Shown here: positions 16,968-28,283 of the stretch, in pieces | How the letters are laid out: each line of letters opens with the position of its first letter | How positions within the stretch are numbered: the first letter of the stretch is position 1 | Assembly: GCF_030009775.1 (NCBI RefSeq) | Contig: NZ_JASCTH010000004.1 | Location: 347,660 to 411,659 of the forward strand | DNA length: 64,000 nt | Source: Actinoplanes sandaracinus | Lineage (GTDB): Bacteria > Actinomycetota > Actinomycetes > Mycobacteriales > Micromonosporaceae | Direction: 5' to 3' | Position numbers and translations under genes: made by a program | The notes under the pieces: model-generated | Database searches by the model: none | What the model saw: only the letters and a program-made list of their open reading frames with translations | What the model was told of the DNA's origin: nothing

Positions 16968-17179
16968 GCGCCGATTCTCGCCCGCGCACCTCGCCGTCCG
17001 ATGCCGCACTGGCGAAACCCGCCCGGAAACCGCGGCCGAATCGGAACCCACCCACCGACAGAAGTCCAGGTCACCACCGCGAAAAGGCCGTCACCCCCGA
17101 ACGCAACCCCGTCCCCCTCGGCAGCATCTCCCGCCGCCGAGAAAGAGCGAGGGCCAGCCGGCAAGGAAGCAGCGAAGGT

Positions 17180-17262
17180 CAGCCGCCGCGAAAACGGCAA
17201 GGACCAGCCGCCGCGAAAAGGGCGAGGATCAGCCGCCGCGAAAAGGGCGAGGATCAGCCGGC
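17180..17262. repeat. 25-base tandem repeat crossing a stop codon
   Basis: Three full units of cagccgccgcgaaaagggcg plus five bases (17180, 17205, 17230; the first with changes), then a partial unit. The stop codon (17254-17256) of the spermidine synthase-like gene lies at the junction of units three and four. Weaker copies go back to about 17130. The 285-base gap up to the kinase gene contains no other feature. Confidence 0.85.
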
Positions 17263-18810
17263 GAGAAGCTGGTCGACCGGGGCGTAGTCGTCGGTCAGGA
17301 CGTGGGAATCGCCGACGAAGTCGGTGAGGGCGGCGCCGCTCAGCAGGCTTGCCGGCTCCTTCAGGGCGGCGAGCAGCGGGCTGATCGCGTCGACGGGCAG
17401 GGGTTCGCGCGAGGCGAGGATGACGAAGTTCGAACCCTTCTCGCCGTCGAGCGCCGCCGGTGTCGAGATCAACGCGACGTGCGGGAACGCCGCGGCGACC
17501 GTCGCCACCTCGGCCCGGATGAAGCGGTTGGGCGGATAGTCGATCACGTTCTGGGCGTAGACGCCGCCGGGGCGCAGGACTCGGGCGACGTCCTCGGCCA
17601 TCTCGCGGGTGGCCAGGTGCCAGGGCACCACCAGGTGTCCGAAGGCGTCTCCGACCACCAGGTCGTAGGAGGCGTCGGGACGTTCGGCGAGGCCGACCCG
17701 GGCGTCACCGACCTGGACCGTCAGGTCGGGGCCGGTTTTCAGGCCGAGGCCGCGTTCGTCCAGGTCGACGAGGCCGCCGTCCAGTTCGAGGACGAGCTGG
17801 CGGCTGCCAGGGCGGACCGCGCGCAGCAGGTTCGGGACGGTGAAGCCGCCGCCGCCGAGGTGCAGGGCATCGATCGGGGCGGTGGCCGGGTCCAGAGCGC
17901 CGGGAGCGGCCGATCCGACGGCGGCGGGGACGGCCGGTTTCAGGACTCCGGCGGCGGCGGCGATCCACTGGACGTATTCGAACTCGAGGTAGGTGGGGTC
18001 GGTCAGGTCGACGTACGAGTGTCGCGCCGAGTTGAGGACCAGAGTGCGGCCGCCGTCCCGGGCGGGGTCCTCCACGATGCTGGCGCAGTGGTAGGCGGTC
18101 TCCACATCGCAGGGGGTCGGCGCGGCCGCGCCCAGCCCGGCGCCGACGAGGCCCACCGCCGCCAGCGACGCCCGGATCTTCGGGGTGCCGGGCAGGTCGG
18201 GCCGGGTGCCGTCGCGGCGCAGCCACCAGGCCAGCAGAGCCCCGGAGACCGCCAGCAGGACGGCCAGACTCAGGATGATCGCGCTGCTCGGCATCGCGGC
18301 GACGAAGACGAACCCGGTCACCAGGGTGGCGGTGATCGCGCCCAGGGTGCCGACGCTGGACAGCCGGCCCACCACCGAACCGGCCTCCCGCAGGTCGCCG
18401 AGCTGGAGTTTCACGACCATCGGCGCGACCGTAGAGAGCACCAGGGCGGGCAGGAAGATGGCGAGCGCGGCGAGCAGGAGCACGGCGGGCGCGGCGCCGC
18501 CGCGCAGCAGCTCGCCGCCCCACCGGACCAGCGGCAGGGTGATCGCGGTCCCGATGGCGCCGAGGATCAGCGCCGGGGCGAGCAGGGTGCGCGGGTCGAA
18601 CTTGTCGGCGAGGCGTCCGCCGATCCAGGCGCCGTAGGCGATCGCGGCCAGGGCGACGCCGATGACCGAGCTGCTGACCTGGAGGGTCACGCCGACGTAG
18701 GGCCCGACCAGGCGCAACGCGACGATCTCCAGAACCAGCACGGCCCCGCTGGCGCCGAAGGCCAGAGCGGTGGCCAACGCCGAGGGCAGGGCACGCGGCT
18801 TCGTTTCCAC
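17254..18810 (-). CDS. Membrane-fused spermidine synthase-like protein
   Basis: 518 residues. The N-terminal ~200 residues form about seven membrane helices (SGAVLVLEIVALRLVGPYVG, VIGVALAAIAYGAWIGGRLA and others). The C-terminal ~280 residues resemble the spermidine synthase methyltransferase-like fold: DALHLGGGGFTVPNLL as the nucleotide loop, LVLELDGGLVDL after it, and SYDLVVGDAFGHLVVPWHL. This fused architecture is common in actinobacteria and is annotated as fused MFS/spermidine synthase; a true aminopropyl transfer activity has generally not been shown. Its last codons merge with a tandem repeat. It follows the coiled-coil hydrolase gene by 42 bases on the same strand. Confidence 0.9.
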   Translation of the reverse strand: METKPRALPSALATALAFGASGAVLVLEIVALRLVGPYVGVTLQVSSSVIGVALAAIAYGAWIGGRLADKFDPRTLLAPALILGAIGTAITLPLVRWGGELLRGGAAPAVLLLAALAIFLPALVLSTVAPMVVKLQLGDLREAGSVVGRLSSVGTLGAITATLVTGFVFVAAMPSSAIILSLAVLLAVSGALLAWWLRRDGTRPDLPGTPKIRASLAAVGLVGAGLGAAAPTPCDVETAYHCASIVEDPARDGGRTLVLNSARHSYVDLTDPTYLEFEYVQWIAAAAGVLKPAVPAAVGSAAPGALDPATAPIDALHLGGGGFTVPNLLRAVRPGSRQLVLELDGGLVDLDERGLGLKTGPDLTVQVGDARVGLAERPDASYDLVVGDAFGHLVVPWHLATREMAEDVARVLRPGGVYAQNVIDYPPNRFIRAEVATVAAAFPHVALISTPAALDGEKGSNFVILASREPLPVDAISPLLAALKEPASLLSGAALTDFVGDSHVLTDDYAPVDQLLAG

Positions 18811-18852
18811 GCCGGGATGTTACCGGTGTGACCAGGGATCGACCGAGCAGAC

Positions 18853-19860
18853 TCAGAGCATGGAGAGGTGTACGTGATTGGTGTGCACCGCGGCCGGCCC
18901 GCCACCGGCGCTGTAAGCACGCCAGCCGGTGCCGGGCATCCAGATCTGCCGGTACCAGATCACGTACATGACGCCGAGCTCGTCGGCGTTCTTGACGTAG
19001 TAGGCGGCGAGCCGGTCGCCGTACGTCTTGTCGGCGCCGGTGGCCGCCGAGTTCTCGAAGCCTCCCGCGGCGGCCGAGTGGTCGCATGCCCGGCCTTTCG
19101 GGTGTTCGCCGGACGATCGCTCGCTGAAGCAGACCGTGTAGCGCTTGAACCCGGCCGCCTGAGCTTGCTGGTAGGCGTGCAGCGTGCGGGGCGTGATGCA
19201 CCCGTCGGAGGTCGGATCCTTGACGGTGCACGACTCTTTCGGCCACGACCCGTCGGAGTTGCGGGGCGCCGGTTTTGCCGCGGCCGAGTTGGCGTCGACG
19301 AAGCCGCCGGCCGCGCCGCCGCCGACCTCGGCCAGCGCGAGTTCTGCCTCGCGCTTCTTCTTGGCCATGACGTTGAGCTGCCGCTGCTGCTCGTTGATCT
19401 CGGCTTCCAGCCCGACCTTGGCGCGTTTCGAGGTGTCGATCTCCTGGCGGTACCGGGTGAGCGTGGCGCCGTCCGTCTGGGCCAGCTCGTCGAGGCTCTG
19501 TGCGCGCTCGACGAAGCCGCTCGGTGAGGTGCTGTCGAGCAGGAGGTTGACGGTGCTGATCCGGCCCATCTGGTAGACCCGGTTGGCGATCGTGTTGACC
19601 TGGCCGGTCAGGGCGGTCGCGTTGGCCTCGGACTGCTTGATCGCCTCGGTGAGCTGCTTCTGGCGCGCCTTGGAGTTGGCCAGTTTCGTCTTGGCCGAGT
19701 CGTAACCCTTGGCCGCGGCCTCCAGCGCGGCGCGCAGCTTCTTGGTGCCGCCTTCGGGGTCGGCGGCGGCCGGGGACGCGGGCGCGGCCAGCATCACCGC
19801 GAAGGCGGTGGCGAGAAGCGCGAGCAGGGCGGTGCACCGGCGCGGAAGACTGGCCGCCAC
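18853..19860 (-). CDS. Secreted coiled-coil protein with peptidase-like C-terminal domain
   Basis: 335 residues from a GTG preceded by GGAGGT. A signal peptide (residues 1-32, CTALLALLATAFAVMLAAPA) leads to a coiled coil at ~40-185 (KKLRAALEAAAKGYDSAKTK; later LEAEINEQQRQLNVMAKKKR), as in the RipA and NlpC/P60 group of cell-wall hydrolases. After a short linker the C-terminal domain has paired cysteines, HPKGRACDH and a terminal HTNHVHLSML. The His/Asp arrangement resembles zinc-dependent M15 (VanY-like) peptidases and the ARB_07466-type domain, so a role in peptidoglycan turnover is likely but not proven. Compared with NlpC/P60 members, the catalytic domain is different. Confidence 0.85.
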   Translation of the reverse strand: MAASLPRRCTALLALLATAFAVMLAAPASPAAADPEGGTKKLRAALEAAAKGYDSAKTKLANSKARQKQLTEAIKQSEANATALTGQVNTIANRVYQMGRISTVNLLLDSTSPSGFVERAQSLDELAQTDGATLTRYRQEIDTSKRAKVGLEAEINEQQRQLNVMAKKKREAELALAEVGGGAAGGFVDANSAAAKPAPRNSDGSWPKESCTVKDPTSDGCITPRTLHAYQQAQAAGFKRYTVCFSERSSGEHPKGRACDHSAAAGGFENSAATGADKTYGDRLAAYYVKNADELGVMYVIWYRQIWMPGTGWRAYSAGGGPAAVHTNHVHLSML

Positions 19861-19923
19861 AGATACCTCCAAGTCGTGAGCGCCGGTACTTTACCGTGTC
19901 GGAGCAGGCCAAAGGGAGATCGA

Positions 19924-20697
19924 TCAGGTGGCGGAGTATCCACCGTCGACGAAGATCGTCTGTCCCGTTATCGCCTGGCCGGCATCACTCGCCAGGAAAA
20001 CGACACACCCGGCGAAATCGTCGGGGATACCGTTGCGACCGATCATCGTACGGCCCGCGTGCGCGGACACTTTCGTGGGATCGGCGAAAACGGCCTCGGT
20101 GAGGGGCGTGTGCACCACCCCGGGGGCGACCGCGTTGCAGCAGACACCGCTCGGCGACCACGCTTCGGCCTGGGAGCGGGTGAGGCCGACGAGCCCGGCT
20201 TTCGCGGCCCCGTAGGCCCCACTGTTCCCGTACGCCCGGAAGGCCTGCTGGGAGACGACGTTGACGATCCGGCCCCAGCCCCGCCGGGCCATCGCCGGGC
20301 CGAAGACCTGCCCGAGCAGGAACGGGGCCGTCAGATTGGCGGCGAGGGTCAGGTCCCACTCGTCGTCGGTGAGTTCGCCGAGCGGCGGGCGCAGGTTGAC
20401 GGCTGCCGAGTTGACCAGGATGTCGGGTTCCCCGTACCCCTCGATGATCTTGTCGGCGACCGCCCGGACAGCCGCGCGATCGGCGAGGTCGGCGGAGATC
20501 GCGTCCGCCTCGGCGCCGTGCGCGCGCAGCTCGGCGACCACCTCGGCCATCGGCGCCTCGCGGCGGGCCACCACCACTGTCCGCGCTCCGGCGCGGCCCA
20601 GCGCGAGTGCCATCGCGCGGCCGATCCCGGAACTGCCGCCGGTGACCACCGCGGTGCGCCCGCTCAGACCGAAGAGCTCTTCGAGGTACGACGCCAT
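19924..20697 (-). CDS. Short-chain dehydrogenase/reductase
   Basis: 257 residues. The NAD(P) loop is TGGSSGIG (19-26), the catalytic Ser is near 149 (VNVVSQQAF), and Tyr162-Lys166 lies in AYGAAK. The usual NNAG is NSAA at 96-99, a tolerated variant. Arginines following strand two (VARREA) suggest NADP(H). The C-terminus, TGQTIFVDGGYSAT, matches gluconate 5-dehydrogenase or 3-oxoacyl-ACP reductase-like enzymes. It lies 59 bases downstream of the inositol monophosphatase-like gene and may be part of that operon; a polyol or sugar substrate would fit but is inference. Confidence 0.93.
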   Translation of the reverse strand: MASYLEELFGLSGRTAVVTGGSSGIGRAMALALGRAGARTVVVARREAPMAEVVAELRAHGAEADAISADLADRAAVRAVADKIIEGYGEPDILVNSAAVNLRPPLGELTDDEWDLTLAANLTAPFLLGQVFGPAMARRGWGRIVNVVSQQAFRAYGNSGAYGAAKAGLVGLTRSQAEAWSPSGVCCNAVAPGVVHTPLTEAVFADPTKVSAHAGRTMIGRNGIPDDFAGCVVFLASDAGQAITGQTIFVDGGYSAT

Positions 20698-20756
20698 GAC
20701 CGCACCCTAGATCCGCGGGCCGCCCGCGCGGGCACCCATCGAAAGTGACCGCGCTC

Positions 20757-21584
20757 TCACCCGGTAGGGGGAGCGCCGTCCGGGAAGAGCGTGGTGTGGA
20801 CCGTACGCCAGATGTCCTCGTTGGCGGCGGCCAGCAGGCCCCGCTGATGACCGTCCGGCCGGTGCTCGCTGCCGTCCAGGTGACGGACCACGCCGCCGGC
20901 CTCGCGCACGATCAGCGCGCCGGGCACGTGGTCCCACGGCAGGATCCGCCAGAACATCGCGAACTGCTGCTCGTCGGTGGCGACGGCCGGGTACTCGTAC
21001 CCCGCGCAGTGCCTGCCGGTGGTGGAGCCACCGAGCCCGGTGGCGTTCGCGCGGACCTGTTCCCGCAGGTCGTCGGGGAAGTACTTGTGGGCGACCACAC
21101 CGTGCAGGGCGGCCGCGCCGGGATCGTCGGTGCGGGTCTTCACCCGCACCCCGTCGCGATAGGCGCCGGAGCCGGCCTCGGCCACCGTCAGGTGGTCGCC
21201 GACCACGTCGAGGATCCAGGCCGCCGTGGTGGCGCCGTCACGGACCAGGGCGACCATCACGCAGAACGGCGTCTTCCCGGCGGCGAAGTTGTTGGTGCCG
21301 TCGACCGGGTCGACGATCCAGACCGCGCCGCTGGCACCGAGCCGGTCCCGGACGCGTCCGTCGGCCGCGACCGCTTCCTCGCCGACGACGACCGAGCCGG
21401 GCAGCAGCGCCGTGAGTCCGCGGGTCAGCGCCCGCTCGGCCTCCTGGTCGGCGATGGTGACCAGGTCACCGGGCGACTTCTGGTGGATCTCGTCGGCGGC
21501 CAGCCGCTGGAAGCGGGGCAGCACGACGGTGTGGGCGACATCGCGGATCAGCTCGGCGACCTGATCAAGAACCCGATCAGGCAC
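20757..21584 (-). CDS. Inositol monophosphatase family protein
   Basis: 275 residues, GTG start. All metal-site motifs of the Li-sensitive phosphatase superfamily are present: GEEAV (70-74 region), [12 protein letters not shown] (metal-binding DPxDGT), and a late [15 protein letters not shown]. These coordinate Mg2+ for hydrolysis of inositol phosphates, fructose-1,6-bisphosphate, 3'-phosphoadenosine 5'-phosphate or histidinol phosphate; the sequence alone does not separate them. In mycobacteria relatives serve phosphatidylinositol synthesis. The gene starts 8 bases inside the end of the response regulator gene, which is an unusual pairing and suggests co-translation with a signalling operon. 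Confidence 0.92.
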   Translation of the reverse strand: MPDRVLDQVAELIRDVAHTVVLPRFQRLAADEIHQKSPGDLVTIADQEAERALTRGLTALLPGSVVVGEEAVAADGRVRDRLGASGAVWIVDPVDGTNNFAAGKTPFCVMVALVRDGATTAAWILDVVGDHLTVAEAGSGAYRDGVRVKTRTDDPGAAALHGVVAHKYFPDDLREQVRANATGLGGSTTGRHCAGYEYPAVATDEQQFAMFWRILPWDHVPGALIVREAGGVVRHLDGSEHRPDGHQRGLLAAANEDIWRTVHTTLFPDGAPPTG

Positions 21585-22025
21585 GCGGCGGCAACTTCAC
21601 GACGCTGACGAAGAACTCGTCGATCTGCCTGATCACCGCGATGAACCGGTCGAAGTCGACGGGCTTGGTCACGTACGCGTTCGCGTGCAACTGGTAGCTG
21701 CGCAGGATGTCCTCGTCGGCGGACGAGGTGGTGAGCACGACGACCGGGATGCGGCCCAGATCGTCGTCCTTCTTGATCTCGGCGAGCACCTCGCGCCCGT
21801 CCCGGCGGGGCAGGTTCAGGTCGAGCAGGATGAGGTCGGGGCGCACCGAGTTCGCGTACTGGCCCTCGCGCCGCAGGTAGGAGAGCGCCTCGGCACCGTC
21901 GGAGACGACGGTCAGCCGGTTGCGGACCTTGTGCTCCTCGAACGCCTCCTGGGTCATCAGCACGTCGCCGGGATCGTCCTCGACGAGCAGCACCTCTATC
22001 GGGGTGCCGTTGTCCCGTTCCAAGC

Positions 22026-22029
<4 letters not shown>
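21577..22029 (-). CDS. Single-domain response regulator (Rcp1-like)
   Basis: 150 residues consisting of one receiver domain: acidic pair in LLVEDDPGD, phospho-acceptor Asp in [17 protein letters not shown], Thr/Ser in VVLTTSS, and Lys in [11 protein letters not shown]. The insert [20 protein letters not shown] is typical of Rcp1-type regulators that pair with phytochrome or CHASE3 kinases. There is no output domain. Its ATG overlaps the kinase stop by 4 bases (ATGA), so the kinase is almost certainly its partner. The signal could pass on to another protein or feed back on the neighbouring PP2C-type phosphatase. Confidence 0.94.
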
Positions 22030-23620
<1,591 letters not shown>

Positions 23621-23624
<4 letters not shown>

Positions 23625-24820
23625 CGGCCACCACCCCGAGAGATCAGCAGCATCGCGACGTCGTCGGTGAGCGGGCCGCCGTTGGTCTCGTCGGCCCGGG
23701 CCACCAGCCACTGCGGCAGGTCACGCAGCGATGTGGCCTTGGCCTCCGGCTCGTCGATGAGCTTGCACAGCCCCTCCACGTCGAGCCGCTCGTGGCCCAC
23801 GCCGGTGCGACCCTCGATGAGCCCGTCCGTGTACATCAACAGGGACCAGTCATGTCCGGTGAACTCCAACTCCGTCGCGGGCGTCGGAGCAGGACGTACC
23901 CCGAGCACGATTCCGGTACGCACCGCGACCGGGGCGGCACGCCCACCGGAGAGGACGACGGGTGGCGGATGACCGGCCACCCACACGGTCGCGCGGTTCC
24001 CCGGCAGGTCGATGACCGCCGACGCGACCGTGGCGAACACCTCCCGGGCCCGCCGCTCCGACATCAGCACCTGCTCCAGCGAGGGCAGCACCTGGTCCTC
24101 CGGCACACCGGCCAGCACCAGCGCACGCCAGGCGACCCGCAGTTCGACGCCGAGCGCCGCCTCGTCCACCCCGTGCCCGCACACGTCGCCGACGATCACG
24201 TGCAGACGGTCGTCGCCGATCTGCACCACGTCGTAGAAGTCGCCGCCGAGCAGTCCCATCGCCCGCCCGGAGCGATAGAACGGCTCCACCGCGATCGCGA
24301 AGTCATCGCGCTTCAGCGGTTTCGGCAACAGGCCCCGCTCCAGGCGGGCCGACTCGGCCTCCCGCAGCTCGGCCTCGCGCAACCGGCGGGCGTTCTCGTC
24401 GGCGCGTTTCCGCTCGACCGCGTACCGCAGCGACCGGATCAGCAGGACCCCGTCGACCTGGCCCTTGACCAGGTAGTCCTGGGCGCCCTCGGCGACCGCC
24501 TGCACACCGAGATGCTCGTCGGAGCGGCCGGTCAGCACACAGACCGCGGCACTGCCCGCGACAGCGAGCAGCTTGCGCAGGCCGTCGATGCCCTCGGCGT
24601 CGGGCAGCCCCAGGTCCAGGAGCACGCACTCGACACCGGTCAACTTGCCCCGGGCCTCGCGCAGGCTGCTCGCGACGATCAGCTCGAACGGCGCCTCCGC
24701 CTCGCTGAGCAGCTCACGAACCAGGAAGGCGTCGCCCTCGTCATCCTCGACGAGGAGGATCCGCAGCCGCTCCATCTGATCTGTCGCATATCTGCGGGGC
24801 GCGAGCGACCGCTCCGTCAT
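23621..24820 (-). CDS. Receiver domain fused to PP2C/SpoIIE-type phosphatase
   Basis: 399 residues. Receiver domain at ~15-135: LLVEDDEGD, VLLDLGLPDAEG with the phospho-acceptor Asp, VLTGRSDE, and YLVKGQVDG with the conserved Lys. A helical linker (ERKRADENARRLREAELREA) leads to a PP2C/RsbU-type phosphatase at ~180-399: LLGGDFYDVVQIG, VGDVCGHGVDEAAL, YTDGLIEGR and GPLTDDVAML hold the metal-binding aspartates. Such proteins dephosphorylate anti-sigma antagonists in partner-switching. No anti-sigma or antagonist gene is nearby, so the target is unknown. It is first in an overlapping set with the kinase, receiver and inositol monophosphatase genes. Confidence 0.95.
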
Positions 24821-24890
24821 TCCGATTCCCCACTCGACGCATAGGTGACCCGCAAATCGTGTACCACCCGGCTTCGCCGCACAACTTCCG

Positions 24891-25247
24891 TCATCCCGCG
24901 CTCGCTGACCGGGGGTCGTCGCCGGCGGCCGCGACCCGTCGCGCGTGGTCGGCGATCACCTGGCCCAGGATGCCGTGCAACTGCCCGCAGTCCGCGCAGT
25001 GCAGGTTCTCGTCGAGATGCCGGCCACCGCAGTTGCTGCAGTCACCGCGGTCCTCCGGGTCCCGATAGGACTCCAGGGCGCGGCACAGGGCACGGATGAC
25101 GTGATCGCTGAGTGTGAAGACGTCTTCGCCGAGCGCGGTGCGCACGCCGAGGACGGCAACGGGAGAAGCGTCCGGGTGCCGGTTGTACGGCGACACCCGG
25201 TCGATGAACTCCGCGATGACGGCGGCTGGGTCAAGCGGCGTAGTCAC
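24891..25247 (-). CDS. Small hypothetical protein with CxxC zinc-knuckle pair
   Basis: 118 residues from the GTG at 25247 (VTTPLDPAAVIAEFIDRVSP); the frame runs upstream into the region divergent to the peptidase gene. The middle is helical (HVIRALCRALESYRDP), followed by CSNCGGRHLDENLHCADCGQ, two CxxC pairs 12 residues apart that would form a zinc ribbon. No further domain. Function unknown; zinc-dependent protein or nucleic-acid contact is possible. It sits 70 bases upstream of the receiver-PP2C gene on the same strand, so it may lead that operon. Confidence 0.78.
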   Translation of the reverse strand: MTTPLDPAAVIAEFIDRVSPYNRHPDASPVAVLGVRTALGEDVFTLSDHVIRALCRALESYRDPEDRGDCSNCGGRHLDENLHCADCGQLHGILGQVIADHARRVAAAGDDPRSASAG

Positions 25248-25323
25248 CCGCACAACGCTATTGCACGGGCTGATGGATCTTCTCCGGTACCCGCCGGGCG
25301 CACCCGGACTGTTAGATGTCCCC

Positions 25324-27678
25324 ATGCGTGACTCAGCTCTCACCCGGCCGGCACGCCGCGGTCTCGCCGCGGCCGCCGTCCTGGCCGTCCTGGCGCTGGC
25401 CGGCCTGGCCGCGGTCCGTTCGATCCAGCCTCCCGCGGCACGGGCGGACACGGCGCCGGCGGGCGAGTTCAGCGCCGCGCGGGCCTTTCAGACGGTACGC
25501 ACGATCGCGTCCACCCCGCACCCGGCGGGAAGTGCCGCCAACGACCGGGTCCGCGATCACCTGGTGTCGGCCCTGACCGGCCTCGGCCTCTCCCCCGAGG
25601 CGCAGGACGTGGTGTCGGTGCAGGGCGCCGGGCTCTCGTCGTCGGCCGGCGGGACCGGGCTGGCCCGGGTCCGCAACGTGGTCGCGGTGATCCCCGGCAC
25701 GGCCTCGACGGGCCGGGTATTCCTGGTCGCGCACTACGACTCGGCGCAGGTGGCGCCGGGTGCGAACGACGACGGCGCGGGCACGGCCACGATCCTGGAG
25801 GCGGCCCGGGCGCTGACCGGCGGACAACGGCCGCGCAACGACATCGTGCTGGTGCTCACCGACGCCGAGGAGGCCTGTCTCTGCGGGGCCAAGGCGTTCG
25901 TCGACCAGCATCCGCTGGCTCGTGACGGCGGGGTGGTGCTCAACCTGGAGGCTCGCGGCAGCGACGGGCCGGCGATCATGTTCGAGACGTCGGCGGGCAA
26001 CCGGAAACTGGTGGAGACGTACGCGACGGTGCCGTACCCGGTCGGAACGTCGTTCGCGGTCGAGATCTACCGGTTGCTCCCGAACGACACCGACTTCACG
26101 CCGTTCCGGGAGACTCCCGGCTTTCAGGGGCTGAACACCGCCTACATCGACGGGGCGGCGGTCTATCACGCGCCGACCGACAGGCCGGAGGCGATGAACA
26201 CCGCCAGCCTGCAACACCACGGCGACAACGCGCTCGCCCTGGCCCGCGGCTTCGGCGGCCTCGACCTCACCGCGCTCGACAACGGCGGGGACGCGACGTA
26301 CTTCCCGGTGCCGGGACTGCTCGTGCGGTACCCGGGTGAGCTGGTGTGGCCGCTGGCCGTGCTCGCGCTGGCCGCGGTGCTGGCACTGGGCTGGCTGGTC
26401 CGGCGGCAGGGCCGGGCCCGGGGACGGCACCTGGCCGTCGCGACCGGGTCGGCGCTGCTGCCGATCGTGGTGGCGCCGCTGCTGGCGCAGGGCCTGTGGG
26501 CGCTGCTGGTGGTGATCCGCCCGGAGTACGGCGGTCTGCCGATCGACCCGTACCGTCCGATGTGGTACCGCCTGGCGGTTATCGCCCTGGGCGCCCTGAC
26601 CGTCCTGGTCTGGTATGCCCTGCTACGCCGCCGCCTGACCCCGGCCGCCCTGGCCGTCGCCGGGCTGGCCTGGCTCGCGGTGTTCGGGGTGGCGCTGGCC
26701 GCCTTCACTCCCGGCGGCTCCTACCTGGCCGCGCTGCCGGCTCTGGCCGGCGCCGTGGCGGGCCTGGTCGCGATCCACCTCCGGCCCTGGCCGGCCGTCG
26801 CCGTCCTCACCGCCGGAGCCGTGGTCCCGGTCGTCATCCTGCTGCCGACCGTGCTCATGCTGTTCCCGGCGCTGGGCATGCCGATGGCCGGGATCGGCGC
26901 GTTCCTCACCGTGCTGCTCGGCCTCGCCCTGCTGCCGGTGGCCGACCTGATCCATCCGGCCGCCGGCGGCGCCCGCGGCATGGAAGCGCTCCGGGCCCGC
27001 CGCCGGGGCGCGCTGCCCACGCTGGCAGCGGCCGTGGCAGTGATCGCGTGCACGGCGACCGGCCTGGCCGTCGACCGGTTCGACGACGAGCACCCGTCGC
27101 TGACCCACCTGATGTACGCGCTGGACGCCGACAACGGCTCGGCCCGCTGGCTGAGCGAGGAGGCGTCGCCGCAGGAGTGGACCGCCCGGTACGTGTCCGG
27201 AACACCCGCGACGGTCGCCGACCGGCTTCCCGCGTTCGGCTCGGAGGAGTTGCGCAGCGGCCCGGCCCCGGCCGCGGCGCTGCCCGCCCCGGCGCTCACC
27301 CTGCTGTCGGAGACCGTCTCCGGCGACGAACGCACGATGCGGCTGCTGCTCGACCCGCAGCGGCCGGTCCGCTTCACCACCCTGCACGTGGCCTCCGCGA
27401 CCACGGTCACCGCCGCCACGGTGGGCGGCCGCCCGGTCGAGGCCGACCCGGCGTACGGCGGCCTGTGGGGCTTCGGGTTCGCCTTCCACGCGCCGCCGGA
27501 GACCGGCGTGGAGATCAATCTGACGGTACGAGGCACCGGCCCCGTCATGTTCCGGGCGATGGACGGCAGCGACGACCTGGCGACGGTGCCCGGTTTCCAG
27601 GCACGGCCGCCGGGCGTGGGCGTCCTCGGCTCGCACAGCAGCGAGATGGTCGCGGTCGCCAAGACCTACACCCTCTGA
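25324..27678 (+). CDS. M28 family zinc peptidase with C-terminal membrane helices
   Basis: 784 residues. A first membrane segment (residues 12-32) is followed by an extracytoplasmic M28 aminopeptidase domain at ~50-300. Its two-zinc ligands are visible: His in VAHYDS, Asp in GANDDGAG, Glu pair in LTDAEEACLCG, and His in AVYHAPTD. From ~340 to 560 there are about eight membrane helices (LVWPLAVLALAAVLALGWLV and others), then a soluble beta-rich C-terminal part. This layout, with membrane helices after M28, resembles Fxna/ER-metallopeptidase-like proteins and many actinobacterial M28 peptidases. It probably trims peptides outside the membrane. It diverges from the zinc-knuckle gene. Confidence 0.92.
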   Translation: MRDSALTRPARRGLAAAAVLAVLALAGLAAVRSIQPPAARADTAPAGEFSAARAFQTVRTIASTPHPAGSAANDRVRDHLVSALTGLGLSPEAQDVVSVQGAGLSSSAGGTGLARVRNVVAVIPGTASTGRVFLVAHYDSAQVAPGANDDGAGTATILEAARALTGGQRPRNDIVLVLTDAEEACLCGAKAFVDQHPLARDGGVVLNLEARGSDGPAIMFETSAGNRKLVETYATVPYPVGTSFAVEIYRLLPNDTDFTPFRETPGFQGLNTAYIDGAAVYHAPTDRPEAMNTASLQHHGDNALALARGFGGLDLTALDNGGDATYFPVPGLLVRYPGELVWPLAVLALAAVLALGWLVRRQGRARGRHLAVATGSALLPIVVAPLLAQGLWALLVVIRPEYGGLPIDPYRPMWYRLAVIALGALTVLVWYALLRRRLTPAALAVAGLAWLAVFGVALAAFTPGGSYLAALPALAGAVAGLVAIHLRPWPAVAVLTAGAVVPVVILLPTVLMLFPALGMPMAGIGAFLTVLLGLALLPVADLIHPAAGGARGMEALRARRRGALPTLAAAVAVIACTATGLAVDRFDDEHPSLTHLMYALDADNGSARWLSEEASPQEWTARYVSGTPATVADRLPAFGSEELRSGPAPAAALPAPALTLLSETVSGDERTMRLLLDPQRPVRFTTLHVASATTVTAATVGGRPVEADPAYGGLWGFGFAFHAPPETGVEINLTVRGTGPVMFRAMDGSDDLATVPGFQARPPGVGVLGSHSSEMVAVAKTYTL

Positions 27679-27749
27679 CGCCGGTACGCCGTTCGCGCGC
27701 TCGCTTCCGGCGGGCGCGCGACCGGCCCGCCCGGGGTAGAAATGCGGGC

Positions 27750-28283
27750 ATGGCGAAAGTTCTCTACTCGGCGACCATGTCTCTGGACGGGTTCATCGCC
27801 GGCCCCGGTGGCGACATGTCCTGGCTGACCCCGTTCCTCGGCCCCAACCCGACGGCCGAGCAACTGGTCCCCCGGATCGGCGCAGTGCTCGTCGGCAACC
27901 GCACGTTCGGCGGCGACGACCCGCACAAGGGCACGGAGAAGGAGGGCGCCTTCGAGGGCGCCTGGCACGGGCCGACGTTCGTGCTGACCCACCACCCGCC
28001 GGCGCGGGCCCAGGGGGACGTCGTCTTCGTGACCGACCTGCACGAGGGCCTGGCCGCGGCCCGCGAGGCGGCCGGCGACCGTTACGTCAACGTCCTCGGC
28101 GCCGAGGTGGCCCGGCAGCTCCTGGCCGCCGGGCTCCTCGACGAGATCCTGGTGTTCGCCGCTCCGGTCTTGCTCGGCGGTGGCACACGCCTTTACGACG
28201 GCGACGGCCAGGTCACTCTGGAGCGGCTCAGCAGCAGTGAGTCACCGCTGGCCAACGCCCTCTGGTACGCCGTCCGCCGTTAG
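27750..28283 (+). CDS. Dihydrofolate reductase / RibD C-terminal family protein
   Basis: 177 residues. Opening VLYSATMSLDGFIAGPGGDM is the family signature (SLDGFIA). LVGNRTFGGDD and FVLTHHPP follow, then VLGAEVARQLLAAGLLDEIL and PVLLGGGTRLYD, all shared with the RibD C-terminal reductase domain. These proteins bind NADPH; most members of this type are not the housekeeping DHFR and their substrate is unknown. It is 71 bases after the peptidase gene and overlaps the convergent Smr gene by 4 bases. Confidence 0.93.
   Translation: MAKVLYSATMSLDGFIAGPGGDMSWLTPFLGPNPTAEQLVPRIGAVLVGNRTFGGDDPHKGTEKEGAFEGAWHGPTFVLTHHPPARAQGDVVFVTDLHEGLAAAREAAGDRYVNVLGAEVARQLLAAGLLDEILVFAAPVLLGGGTRLYDGDGQVTLERLSSSESPLANALWYAVRR

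Noticed and set aside
17705..19912. Long minus-strand frame across two genes
   Set aside because: Arg-rich translation in another frame of the spermidine synthase-like and coiled-coil genes.
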